Positions 7,805 to 16,570 of a stretch of 64,000 bases of DNA are shown piece by piece. Below the pieces are notes generated by a model. It did no database searches. It was given only the letters and a program-made list of their open reading frames with translations, and was not told the DNA's origin. Position numbers and translations under genes: made by a program. The stretch is from Litoribacillus peritrichatus (GTDB lineage: Bacteria; Pseudomonadota; Gammaproteobacteria; Pseudomonadales; Litoribrevibacteraceae), in contig NZ_BAABBN010000004.1 of NCBI RefSeq assembly GCF_039537985.1, positions 248,001 through 312,000 of the forward strand. The letters run 5' to 3'. Positions within the stretch are counted from its first letter, which is position 1. Each line of letters opens with the position of its first letter.

Positions 7805-10800
7805 ATGAAAGTTATAAAGCTCTGTTTAACATCCTTATTTGGTTTGTTTATGAATGCTGCTTTTGCGGCTGATACGGATATTTTTGAACCTAACCCTTTG
7901 GCCTCAAGTTCAAACCCTAATGTTCTTTTCTTATTGGATAACTCTGCGAACTGGGATGCTCAGAGTGGTGGCACGACAAAAAAAGTTCTCCTTCATGAAG
8001 CGCTTTATAAAGTCATTATGTCGTCAGATGAAAACATTATGAATTTGGGCATGGGGATTTTTGCTGACACCGGCGGTGGCGGTGGCGGTGGCGGAAAAAA
8101 GATTGAAGGCAGTAAATTTATTTCAAGGATTAAAAATTTAGATGCAGCGTCTAAAGATGAGTATGCGAACTTGTTGTACAACAACGCAGCAGATCTAACT
8201 TTGGTTGAGGTGAAAGATGCTGACGGCGAAGTCATTGGTTACAACATAAACGGCTTTGTGGCGGATCAAGAAGCAATTGACAAGGCGAATAATGCTCCCT
8301 ACGCGATGTCTATGAATGAAGCTCGACTTTATTATGGCGGTTTGGCTCCTGAGTCATCAAAGACTAACCCTTGGGATAAACTTGCATTAGGTGCCGATCA
8401 ACTGGGCGATTATGAAAGCCCAATTACATTACTTAACGCTTGTAGCGCAAATTACGTTATCTTGTTTGCTAATGGCTCTCCTGACAGTGGTGAGAATACT
8501 CAGGCACAAAATAGGCTTGCGGCTTATGGCGCCGATACTACAAAAATTGATTTAACCGCAGATAAATTTGAAACGAACTGGGTCGATGAATACGCGAGAT
8601 ATATGTCAACGGTGGATATGAATGATGATATTGGTGGCGACCAGCCAGTGATTACTTATGTCATAGATATTTATGATGAGTCTGCATTAACAGGAAACAA
8701 TAAGCCTGGATCGAACAACTTTGAGGGAGCAAGAGCGCTATTAAAAAGTACGGCAGCTCAAGGGAAAGGTAAATACTTTGCTGCTTCTAATGCCGACGAG
8801 GTAGCAGCTGCATTACAGGATATATTAGATGATATTTTAGACAAATCTTCCGTATTTGCTGCAAGTGCTCTCCCTGTTTCCGTTAATAACAGGGGGACGA
8901 ACTTAAATCAGGTTTATATGGGGGTCTTTCAACCAGATGCGGATCGCCAGCCCAGGTGGTATGGAAACTTGAAGTTGTATCAAATCGGGCTTGATAGTGG
9001 CAGTTTAGAATTGATTGATCAAAATAACGTTCGTGTTAGAGATGCGAGTCGTGGCTTCGTAAACTCGAATGTACAAAGTTTCTGGACACACGACTCAGAC
9101 TTTTTTGATTACTCTCCAAGGGGGACAGGGGCGTTTTTAACTGGAAGCGACAACCCTGACGGTGAGGTAGTCGAAAAAGGTGGCGCTGCACAACAAATAA
9201 GAGACGCTTACCTGGCGGGCCTGAGCAGAAAGCTTTTAACCTGTACCACTTGTTCCGGCTCGTTTGATCCGGTGACGACGACAAACAGTGGCTTAAGTGC
9301 AGATGTTGTTTCATGGCTGTATGGCGCAAACAATGCCAGTGATCCGGCAGTAGATGCGGCATTGGCAGCTAACAATGATGATGAAGGCGTCCGTACTGTG
9401 AGAGCATCGGTACATGGTGATGTTGTGCATTCTCAACCGACGATTATTAACTACGGTAGCGGTGATATCGTTGTTTATTATGGTGCAAATGATGGCGTGT
9501 TTAGGGCTGTTAGAGGTGGGACTTCCGGTGCTGATGTGGGAAAAGAGCTGTGGGGGTTTATTCCTGAAGAACATTTTTCTGACATAGAAACTCTAAGAAA
9601 TAATGAAGGGAGTAATTTATTTGGTAGCCCAAATAAGCCTTGGTTTGTAGATGGAGATATTACTTCCTACTTTGAGGACAGTGATAATGATGGGGTTATT
9701 GAAACAGGTGAAAAAGCCTATTTGTATTTAACCATGAGAAGAGGAGGCAACTTTATTTATGCAATGGATGTTACTGACTTTAACAACCCTAAATTCTTAT
9801 GGAAAATCAGTGGGGGAAGTGGAGCTTTCTCTGAATTAACACAAACCTGGTCGGGCTTAAAAGTAACCAAGGTTAAAGGCAATACTAATCCCGTTGTTGT
9901 GTTTGGTGCAGGCTATGATGCTGATGCTGAAGACGTTGGCCCTGACTCTTTGAGCGGCACTACTTCGGCTGGTGCGGTGACGAAAGGCCGGGGGATTTAT
10001 GTGGTTGATGCGTTCACTGGTAATCTGGTTGCTAATATTGGGCCGAATGGTTCAGCGACGGTACAAGAAACCGGGATGGTAAACCCAATGCCAAGTAACA
10101 TCGCTGTTCTTGAAAGTGAAGGGGTTGCTTATCGGTTTTATGCCGGAGACACCGGAGGTAAGATTTGGCGTGTGGATACTGCCAATGATTCAAACCCTTC
10201 GAATTGGACAGTTACTTATTTTGCTGATGTCTCTGATGACTTTGATGGTGATTCTTCTAATGACGGTCGTAAGTTCATGTATCGAGTTGATGTGGTTGAG
10301 GCTCATGATTCCTTGGGGGCTTATCATGCGGTACTTGTAGGAACAGGAGACAGAGAGCATCCTTTTGATACCAGTGTGCAAAACTACATGATGATGTTTA
10401 AAGATCGTTATACAGGTTTATTATCAGAGCAAGGTTCTCCAATTAAGATGACATCACTGTATGACGCAACGGATAACTTGATTCAAGAAAGTTCTGACCC
10501 AACGGCTGAAATTGCTTTATTGGATTCTGCCAATGGTTGGTATATTGAGTTAGGCTCGGGGGAGAAGGTGGTCAGTCATGTCACTTCTTTAGCGGGCGTT
10601 GCGTACTTTAATACCAATCAACCGGACCTTAGCCCTACTTCTTGTGGCTCCAATTTAGGCATTGCCAGAATTTATCAGATTGCTGTGACCAATGCTGTTG
10701 CTGTCACCGACAATGACGCTATTAGTGGTTTAACCATTGATGACAGAAGTTATGAAGTTCCAGGCGGCGGTTATCCACCACCTCCTGTTCATATCATTGT

Positions 10801-10912
10801 AGAAATTGATGGTGAGTTCCAGGAAGCGGTTATTTCTGGCACAGAGGTAAATGCGTCACCTTCTGAGTTTAATACGAGAACGAGAACTTTCTGGACCCAA
10901 TGGCTTGATTAA
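7805..10912 (+). CDS. pilY1: Type IV pilus tip adhesin / biogenesis factor PilY1
   Basis: About 1035 residues. I place the start at 7805, which gives the signal peptide MKVIKLCLTSLFGLFMNAAFAAD; the frame opens further upstream inside pilX but without a leader. The N-terminal half is von Willebrand A-like: NVLFLLDNSANWD (Asp45) is a degenerate MIDAS, followed by ANGSPDSGENTQ. The C-terminal half is the PilY1 beta-propeller (VVYYGANDGVFRAVRGG, YLYLTMRRGGNFIYAMDVTDFNNP) with an EF-hand-like calcium loop DSDNDGVIETGE at residues 625-636. A run of eight glycines occurs near residue 90. In Pseudomonas, PilY1 at the tip regulates extension/retraction and surface sensing. Last gene of the operon. Confidence 0.93.
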   Translation: MKVIKLCLTSLFGLFMNAAFAADTDIFEPNPLASSSNPNVLFLLDNSANWDAQSGGTTKKVLLHEALYKVIMSSDENIMNLGMGIFADTGGGGGGGGKKIEGSKFISRIKNLDAASKDEYANLLYNNAADLTLVEVKDADGEVIGYNINGFVADQEAIDKANNAPYAMSMNEARLYYGGLAPESSKTNPWDKLALGADQLGDYESPITLLNACSANYVILFANGSPDSGENTQAQNRLAAYGADTTKIDLTADKFETNWVDEYARYMSTVDMNDDIGGDQPVITYVIDIYDESALTGNNKPGSNNFEGARALLKSTAAQGKGKYFAASNADEVAAALQDILDDILDKSSVFAASALPVSVNNRGTNLNQVYMGVFQPDADRQPRWYGNLKLYQIGLDSGSLELIDQNNVRVRDASRGFVNSNVQSFWTHDSDFFDYSPRGTGAFLTGSDNPDGEVVEKGGAAQQIRDAYLAGLSRKLLTCTTCSGSFDPVTTTNSGLSADVVSWLYGANNASDPAVDAALAANNDDEGVRTVRASVHGDVVHSQPTIINYGSGDIVVYYGANDGVFRAVRGGTSGADVGKELWGFIPEEHFSDIETLRNNEGSNLFGSPNKPWFVDGDITSYFEDSDNDGVIETGEKAYLYLTMRRGGNFIYAMDVTDFNNPKFLWKISGGSGAFSELTQTWSGLKVTKVKGNTNPVVVFGAGYDADAEDVGPDSLSGTTSAGAVTKGRGIYVVDAFTGNLVANIGPNGSATVQETGMVNPMPSNIAVLESEGVAYRFYAGDTGGKIWRVDTANDSNPSNWTVTYFADVSDDFDGDSSNDGRKFMYRVDVVEAHDSLGAYHAVLVGTGDREHPFDTSVQNYMMMFKDRYTGLLSEQGSPIKMTSLYDATDNLIQESSDPTAEIALLDSANGWYIELGSGEKVVSHVTSLAGVAYFNTNQPDLSPTSCGSNLGIARIYQIAVTNAVAVTDNDAISGLTIDDRSYEVPGGGYPPPPVHIIVEIDGEFQEAVISGTEVNASPSEFNTRTRTFWTQWLD
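8072..8095 (+). repeat. GGCGGT hexanucleotide repeat in pilY1
   Basis: Eight consecutive glycine codons, alternating GGC and GGT three and a half times and ending GGA, directly before a run of seven A. Unit changes by slippage would keep frame; the A-run could shift it. Confidence 0.85.
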
Positions 10913-10954
10913 TTTGAGTTAGAATAAGGTTGGTTTATGAGTCCGGGTGAAGAG

Positions 10955-11938
10955 TTAAGGATTTATAAACCAGTTTGAGTGTTCATCCTGAGGTTGGAAA
11001 GTCCAGGCGATGAATCGGCTGACTTTCTGGCCTTGCGCCATTTCAATGGTTCTGAACTTCACGGCCTTGGCTTTTTTTAGTGCTCGGTAAATGTCTGTTA
11101 GGTGTTCTTTTTTTGATACTAATGAAGTGAACCACAAACATTGATCTTTCAGTTCGGTGCTTTCGGTGATCATCGTTTTGATGAAGGCGGTTTCTCCGCC
11201 TTCGCACCACAGCTCGTCTTGTTGGCCACCAAAGTTAAGTGTTACTTGGTGTCTGGCCTTGTTGGCATTTTTCCCTTTATTAAGGTTACGGTTTTTCCGT
11301 TGAGTACCTGCTTGGGCTTCCTCGGCAGAAGCATGAAACGGGGGATTACACATCGTAAAGTGGAAACGTTCTGTACTGTTAATAACGCCGTTCAGGATCA
11401 TCTTTTCAGACTTCTGTTGCCTGATGCTGACCGAATTTCTCAGACGCGGGTTGGCTTCTGTAATCAGTTTGGCAGAGTTGAAGGCAATTTTATTGACTTC
11501 GGTTCCGGTCATTTTCCATTGATAAGCATGTGTGGCTATGATCGGATAAATTAAGTTAGCCCCTGTGCCAATGTCCAACCCTTTGATGTGTTTACCGTGT
11601 GGTGTTTCCCCGTTATTTGAGTCAGCCAGAAGGTCCGCCAGATAGTGGATGTAATCGGCTCGCCCCGGAATGGGTGGACAAAGAAAGTCTTTGGGCAAAT
11701 CCCAATGCTCAACGTGATAAAAATGCTTTAACAAGGCTGAATTTAAAGCTTTAACTGCTTGTTGGTTAGCAAAATCGATGGTTTGCTCACCTTTGGGGTT
11801 AAGCGTAATGAAGGTTTTTAAGTCTGGTTGACTTGCACAAAGTTCAGCCAAATCGTATCGGCCATGGTGAGGGTTACGCGGGTGCAACTTGGGTTTACCC
11901 GTAACCCCGTGTTTCGATACTTCTTTTTTCGAATTCAT
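10955..11938 (-). CDS. rlmF: 23S rRNA (adenine(1618)-N6)-methyltransferase
   Basis: A 327-residue SAM-dependent methyltransferase, close to the 308 of E. coli RlmF (YbiN). Landmarks: an N-terminal KLHPRNPHHGRYDL motif typical of the family, the SAM loop GLDIGTGANLIYP, and the N6-adenine catalytic motif NPPFHAS followed by the basic RKNRNLNKGKN stretch. It methylates A1618 of 23S rRNA. It converges with pilY1, leaving 42 bp between them, and shares strand and close spacing (7 bp) with gloA, so they may be co-transcribed. Confidence 0.93.
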   Translation of the reverse strand: MNSKKEVSKHGVTGKPKLHPRNPHHGRYDLAELCASQPDLKTFITLNPKGEQTIDFANQQAVKALNSALLKHFYHVEHWDLPKDFLCPPIPGRADYIHYLADLLADSNNGETPHGKHIKGLDIGTGANLIYPIIATHAYQWKMTGTEVNKIAFNSAKLITEANPRLRNSVSIRQQKSEKMILNGVINSTERFHFTMCNPPFHASAEEAQAGTQRKNRNLNKGKNANKARHQVTLNFGGQQDELWCEGGETAFIKTMITESTELKDQCLWFTSLVSKKEHLTDIYRALKKAKAVKFRTIEMAQGQKVSRFIAWTFQPQDEHSNWFINP

Positions 11939-11945
11939 TCAGAGA

Positions 11946-12350
11946 TTACCCTAGTTCTAGGCCTGCATCTTTTTTATTGATGAGTTCAATGCTGTAGCCA
12001 TCCGGGTCTTTTACAAACGCGATGACAGTATTGCCACCTTTTACTGGGCCAGGTTCCCGGGTTACGATGCCGCCTTTTGCTTTAATGGCTTCGCAAGTGG
12101 CATAGATATCTTCTGTTTCCAGGGCGATGTGACCGTAAGCGGTGCCTAAGTCGTACTCTTCAACGCCCCAGTTATAAGTAAGTTCGATGACCGCGCCGTC
12201 TTTTTCGTCGCCATAACCGACGAAGGCCAGCGTATATTTGTATTGCTCATTGTCTGATTTTCGAATCAGGTTCATACCTAATACTTCGGTGTAAAACTCG
12301 ATGGATGTGTCTAAGTTGCCAACGCGCAGCATGGTATGAAGTAATCGCAT
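11946..12350 (-). CDS. gloA: Lactoylglutathione lyase (glyoxalase I)
   Basis: A 134-residue vicinal-oxygen-chelate enzyme that converts the methylglyoxal-glutathione hemithioacetal to S-lactoylglutathione. The ATG at 12350 has a GGAGA site close upstream and starts the usual MRLLHTMLRV; an ATG 12 bases earlier is less likely. Metal ligands are visible: His5 in LLHTML, Glu in AVIELTYNWGVEEYDLG, His in YGHIALE and Glu in YSIELI. The length and the YDLGTAYGHIA sequence match the nickel-type bacterial enzyme. A perfect 16-bp palindrome lies upstream at 12407-12422. Confidence 0.95.
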   Translation of the reverse strand: MRLLHTMLRVGNLDTSIEFYTEVLGMNLIRKSDNEQYKYTLAFVGYGDEKDGAVIELTYNWGVEEYDLGTAYGHIALETEDIYATCEAIKAKGGIVTREPGPVKGGNTVIAFVKDPDGYSIELINKKDAGLELG

Positions 12351-12406
12351 GGGTGTCTCCAAAGAGTGAATGACTAATCAGGTTATCAGAATTGGGTGAT
12401 GTGACC

Positions 12407-12422
12407 ATCAGTATATACTGAT
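12407..12422. repeat. Perfect 16-bp palindrome between nth and gloA
   Basis: ATCAGTATATACTGAT is fully self-complementary. It lies 5 bp past the nth stop codon and 57 bp before the gloA start on the same strand. A dimeric-repressor operator for gloA or a remnant of transcript-end structure are both possible; no T-run follows. Confidence 0.5.
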
Positions 12423-12427
12423 CATTA

Positions 12428-13063
12428 TTAATCGCTGGTCTTTTCTTTGTATTCGCAAAGGTCTTCAATGATGCAGGAGGTACATTTAGGTTTACGCGCT
12501 GTGCATACATAACGGCCATGAAGAATCAGCCAGTGATGTGCGTCCATCAAAAATTCTTTAGGAACGAGGCGAATGAGCTTGTCTTCCACTTCTCGAACGT
12601 TTTTACCCGGGGCGATCTTAGTTCGGTTTGAGACCCGGTCGATGTGAGTATCAACCGCCATGGCGATTTGTCGGAAAGCGGTATTTAATACTACGTTTGC
12701 CGTTTTACGACCAACTCCTGGCAGAGCTTCTAATTCTTCCCGTGTTTCAGGGACAACGCTGTTGTGCTTTTCAATTAATATTTTGCACATAGCAATGGCG
12801 TTTTTGGCCTTCGAATTAAACAAGCCAATGGTCTTGATGTATTCGGTCAAACCCTCGATGCCAAGGTCATAAACCGTTTGTGGGGTATTGGCCACAGGAA
12901 ACAGTTTGCGTGTGGCTTTGTTGACGCTCACGTCGGTTGCCTGAGCAGAGAGTGCCACCGCCAGCAGTAGCTCGAACGGGGTGCTGTATTCGAGCTCCGT
13001 GACTGGGTTCGGATTTTGTTCTCGCAGGCGTGTGAAGATTTCGGTTCTTTTTAATTTATTCAT
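12428..13063 (-). CDS. nth: Endonuclease III (DNA glycosylase/AP lyase)
   Basis: A 211-residue base-excision repair enzyme for oxidised pyrimidines. The helix-hairpin-helix LPGVGRKTANVVLNTAF carries the catalytic Lys, and VDTHIDRVSNR the catalytic Asp. The C-terminal C-x6-C-x2-C-x5-C (CTARKPKCTSCIIEDLC) binds the 4Fe-4S cluster. It starts 7 bp after rsxE and so is the last or a read-through gene of the rsx operon, the same rsx-nth order as in E. coli. Confidence 0.97.
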   Translation of the reverse strand: MNKLKRTEIFTRLREQNPNPVTELEYSTPFELLLAVALSAQATDVSVNKATRKLFPVANTPQTVYDLGIEGLTEYIKTIGLFNSKAKNAIAMCKILIEKHNSVVPETREELEALPGVGRKTANVVLNTAFRQIAMAVDTHIDRVSNRTKIAPGKNVREVEDKLIRLVPKEFLMDAHHWLILHGRYVCTARKPKCTSCIIEDLCEYKEKTSD

Positions 13064-13070
13064 TTTAGAC

Positions 13071-13778
13071 TCAAGAAATCGTGCCTGTTACCCGCGCTCG
13101 TTTGGAGCCCTTCACAACTTCTGTTTTATTGGCTTCTTCTCGTTCTTTGATTTTAGCATCAATGATGTTTTTCATTGCGATGATCAAACCTAAACCAATA
13201 AAAGCTCCGGGAGGTAAAATTGCGAATAACATTCCTTTGTAGTCTTCAACGATGACCCATGTCCAGTTTTCCGCCATGCTACCGAACAGCAGGTTCATGT
13301 TAGAGAACAGGGTGCCTAAACCGATGATTTCACGCATACCACCCAGCAGCACCAAAATTCCGGTGAAGCCAAGCCCCATCATCAATCCATCAATAACGGA
13401 AGGTAATACCGGATTTTTACAGGCGAATGCATCCGCACGGCCAAGGATGGCGCAGTTTGTTACGATCAAAGGAATGAATATCCCCAGAATCTGATACAGC
13501 TCGTAAGTGAATGCTTGCATCAGCAACTCAACACAGGTGGTGAAAGAGGCGATGATCATCACAAATGCAGGTAAACGCACCGCTTCCGACACATAATTAC
13601 GAATTAATGAAACCGCTAGGTTAGAGCCGACCAGGACCAGAATAGTCGCAAACCCGAGGCCTAAAGCGTTGACGACCGAACCGGTAACAGCAAGAAGAGG
13701 ACACAGGCCCAGCAGCTGTACGGTCGCCGGGTTATTTTTCCAGAGGCCGTCGACAACAATTTTTTTCATGTCACTCAT
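13071..13778 (-). CDS. rsxE: Rnf/Rsx electron transport complex subunit E
   Basis: A 235-residue membrane subunit with about six transmembrane helices. Recognisable stretches are NNPATVQLLGLCPLLAVT at the start and VTNCAILGRADAFACKNPV in the middle, paralogous to RsxA (which has ITTNCAVLGVALLN). The Cys residues in LGLCPLL and TNCAILG are the positions that, with RsxA, hold the membrane-embedded Fe-S centre. The C-terminus is a basic cytoplasmic tail. The ATG overlaps the rsxG stop by 4 bp. In Enterobacteria this complex reduces SoxR; elsewhere Rnf couples ferredoxin/NADH redox to ion pumping. Confidence 0.96.
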   Translation of the reverse strand: MSDMKKIVVDGLWKNNPATVQLLGLCPLLAVTGSVVNALGLGFATILVLVGSNLAVSLIRNYVSEAVRLPAFVMIIASFTTCVELLMQAFTYELYQILGIFIPLIVTNCAILGRADAFACKNPVLPSVIDGLMMGLGFTGILVLLGGMREIIGLGTLFSNMNLLFGSMAENWTWVIVEDYKGMLFAILPPGAFIGLGLIIAMKNIIDAKIKEREEANKTEVVKGSKRARVTGTIS

Positions 13779-14467
13779 TGGTTTTCCTCTTCTTTGATGG
13801 TCAGAGTCAGAATATCCGCAGGGACGGGATTTTCGGTGCTGTTGTGCGTTTTCGCATTAAGAATGGCGTCTTTGTTTTGCTCGTAGACTTTCAATGCTTT
13901 ATGGACCGCTTTAACAATGGCTCTTGGCGTGATGGTTGCGCCGGTAAACTGGTCAAACTGGCCACCGTCTTTTTTAACTTTCCAGTGCTGCTCTTCCGGT
14001 GATGTTAACGATAGGCCATTAAATGAAAGCACCCAATCGGATTTCTTTAGTTCGATTTGATCGCCGAGGCCGGGCGTTTCCCGGTGCTTTAAAACACGAA
14101 CCCCAGCCAGTTTGCCGTTGGTTTGAATACCGACCACCAAACTGATTGGCCCTGTATAGCCTTCCAATGCTCTCACGGGAAAAAAGACAGCAACAGGAGT
14201 ATTCGCCTGTTTGGCAATGAACCCTTCCTGAGGTTTGATCAGACCTAAATCTGGGCTGTCAATCCAGAATGCATCCTGGAGAAGGTCATTGTCGTGGGTG
14301 CTTTTGGGTAATATTTCATGCAGGGCTTTGACGCGCGCTTGCTGCACATTTTGGCTGATTTGTTGTTTTGTGGTGACTTGAACCAGAGCAATCAATCCTG
14401 CGGTGATAGCAGCAAAGATGGCTAAGCCAATACTGTTTTTACGGATGGCGCTAGTTAATGAATCCAT
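13775..14467 (-). CDS. rsxG: Rnf/Rsx electron transport complex subunit G
   Basis: A 230-residue subunit with one N-terminal membrane helix (NSIGLAIFAAITAGLIALVQV) and a periplasmic FMN-binding domain. FTGATITPRAIV contains the Thr that receives covalent FMN in RnfG. A second family block, VLKHRETPGLGDQIE, is also present. The start lies 3 bp after rsxD and the stop overlaps rsxE. Confidence 0.96.
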   Translation of the reverse strand: MDSLTSAIRKNSIGLAIFAAITAGLIALVQVTTKQQISQNVQQARVKALHEILPKSTHDNDLLQDAFWIDSPDLGLIKPQEGFIAKQANTPVAVFFPVRALEGYTGPISLVVGIQTNGKLAGVRVLKHRETPGLGDQIELKKSDWVLSFNGLSLTSPEEQHWKVKKDGGQFDQFTGATITPRAIVKAVHKALKVYEQNKDAILNAKTHNSTENPVPADILTLTIKEEENQ

Positions 14468-14470
14468 CGA

Positions 14471-15511
14471 TTAATCCTTTTTCTTCGGCAAGCCTTTACG
14501 GGCCTTTCGGTGGCCGTAAGTACGAGGCTGGCTGTACTGATCAATGAAAGGGGCCGCAAAGTTCATCAGCAGAACCGCAAACGCAACTGCATCCGGGTAG
14601 TTACCAAAGGCGCGAATGATATAGACCAGGATGCCAACGCCAATGCCGAAAATAAAACGGCCTTTGGTACTGGTGGCGGAAGTCACCGGATCGGTAATAA
14701 TGAAAAATGCACCCAGCATGGTGGCGCCGGTTAACAGGTGGAAAGTAAGTGGTGCGTAAGTATCCGCATCGTACAGGCTGAAGATTAAGGCCATTACTGC
14801 CAATGATCCTAACATCCCAACCGGGGCGTGCCATGTATAAATGCGTCTGGCCAGTAAATAGACGCCTCCGATCAAGAAACAAATGCTGACGGTTTGCCAC
14901 GCCACTAATGTTTCTGCCATCAGAGCAGGGGTGTTCATGAATAATTCGTCGAGCGTTTGGTTGGAGCTGTGCTTAAAGGCGTCTAAAGGTGTAGCACTGG
15001 TCATGCCGTCGAATGTCACACCAAGTCCGAAGATATGCTGGAAGGTGCCAATGAAGGAGGGTGCTGTCTCAGGCAAAACCCACTGCGTCATGTCCACTGG
15101 AAAAGAAACCAGCAGTAACGCATAAGCAACCATTGCAGGGTTGAACGGGTTGAAGCCCATACCGCCGTACATATGTTTAGCGACGATAATGGCAAAAGCC
15201 ACACCCACTAAGGTTAACCACCAAGGCGCTAGCGGTGGAATAGCCAATGCGAGTAACAGGGCCGTTACAATGGCGGAGCCGTCTTTTAAGTAAAAGCCAA
15301 CAGGGCGCTTTCTTAATTTTAATACCAAGGCTTCACTGATCAGGGCAACGAGCAGCGCGAAGCCAATATTGATTAAAGTTCCCCAACCGAAAAACCAGGT
15401 CATAGCCAGAATACCAGGCACGGTAGCGAGAATGACTTGGGTCATTACAAAGCCAACACCGCGTGTGTTGGATTTGTTCATATGAGGTGATGTGATCGCG
15501 AGTAATGACAT
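14471..15511 (-). CDS. rsxD: Rnf/Rsx electron transport complex subunit D
   Basis: A 346-residue polytopic membrane subunit of the NqrB/RnfD family. SPHMNKSNTRGVGFVMTQVI at the N-terminus and FDGMTSATPLDAFK in the middle are family landmarks; the Thr in SATP is the covalent FMN site in characterised RnfD. GGMGFNPFNPAMVAYALLLVSFP and the C-terminal GVGILVYIIRAFGNYPDAVAFAVLLMN helix are also typical. A basic tail (HRKARKGLPKKKD) ends the protein. Confidence 0.96.
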   Translation of the reverse strand: MSLLAITSPHMNKSNTRGVGFVMTQVILATVPGILAMTWFFGWGTLINIGFALLVALISEALVLKLRKRPVGFYLKDGSAIVTALLLALAIPPLAPWWLTLVGVAFAIIVAKHMYGGMGFNPFNPAMVAYALLLVSFPVDMTQWVLPETAPSFIGTFQHIFGLGVTFDGMTSATPLDAFKHSSNQTLDELFMNTPALMAETLVAWQTVSICFLIGGVYLLARRIYTWHAPVGMLGSLAVMALIFSLYDADTYAPLTFHLLTGATMLGAFFIITDPVTSATSTKGRFIFGIGVGILVYIIRAFGNYPDAVAFAVLLMNFAAPFIDQYSQPRTYGHRKARKGLPKKKD

Positions 15512-15540
15512 GCGATGGTTTGTCCTAAATAAATGTTGTC

Positions 15541-16570
15541 TTAACTGTCCAGTGCCGCCATCGCTTTGGTTTTCGCTTCGTTGGCCTGTTCATAAGTTGT
15601 TTTTGCAGCAGAAACTTGTTGTTCAAGTTCAGAGGTATCTTCCCCGGCTTCCTGAGCTTTCGTTAATTCTCGCTCCAGTTTTCGCCAGGCGGCTTTGCTT
15701 TGTGAAGCGGCGACTTTTAGCTCTTTAACTTTCTGGGCCGGGTCTTCTGTATTGGCTGTTGTTTCAGTCGGTGCTGCCTTACTGGTCTCCCTTTTAGCCG
15801 GTGTTGACTCCGCAGCTGTTACCTCAGCATTATTTGCATCCGAACTGGCAGCGGCAGCTTTACGCAGTTTAACCTTTTCCTGAAGCACTAATTTTTTGGC
15901 GTTCAGTTTTTCATAGGATTGAACGGCTTCGGCTAATACTGTTTCGAGCGCTTTCAGTTGTTCCGAATCTTTGCCTTGCTCGTTGGCTTCATCGACTGCT
16001 TTTTGAGCCTGCTTGGCTGCTGCTCTTGCTTGAGAGGTCTCAACTTTCAGTTGCTTGTATTTGTTCTCAAGGGTTTGAGCCGGGTCGGTCGCATCTTTGG
16101 TCTGAGCTGCTGGCGCAACTGGGGAAACGGCTCCTTTGCCGGATTTAGCGTTATCCAACGCCGCTTTCGCTTTTTCAAAAGCTGCTTGTAATGACTCTAT
16201 TTCTTTTAATTGGGCATTGAATGCTTCTTCCGGTTCACTGCCTTCTTCTTTGGCTGCATCGTACGCTCTTTGGGCTTTCAGGTAGGCGGCTCTTGCCTGA
16301 GATGATGCAACTTTTAATGCTTTTACATCGACAGCTGGTGCCGTTGCCTGTTCGGCAGAAGGTGTGCTATTGCCGTTCTTTGCCGCATCCAGTTTGGCTT
16401 TGGACGCTTCGTAGGCTGTTTGAAGCTTGGACACCTCAGCTTCTTGTTCCGCCAGTTGCTCGGCCGACAACTCGCCGGCTTCTTTAGCGGCGTCGAGTGC
16501 TCGCTTGGCTTTGAGGTGAGCAGCTCTTGCCTGCGATGAAGCAACTTTAAGTGCTTTTACATCAACGCCA
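15541..16570 (-). repeat. Four degenerate repeats encoding the RsxC tail
   Basis: Four protein repeats starting near plus-strand 16570, 16335, 16070 and 15740. The first two share long near-identical nucleotide stretches (for example the SSQARAA-encoding segments), suggesting fairly recent duplication, while the last two have diverged. Confidence 0.75.

Noticed and set aside
10930..10972. GGTTTAT/ATAAACC dyad as terminator between pilY1 and rlmF
   Set aside because: The arms have several mismatches and one arm lies inside the rlmF coding end.
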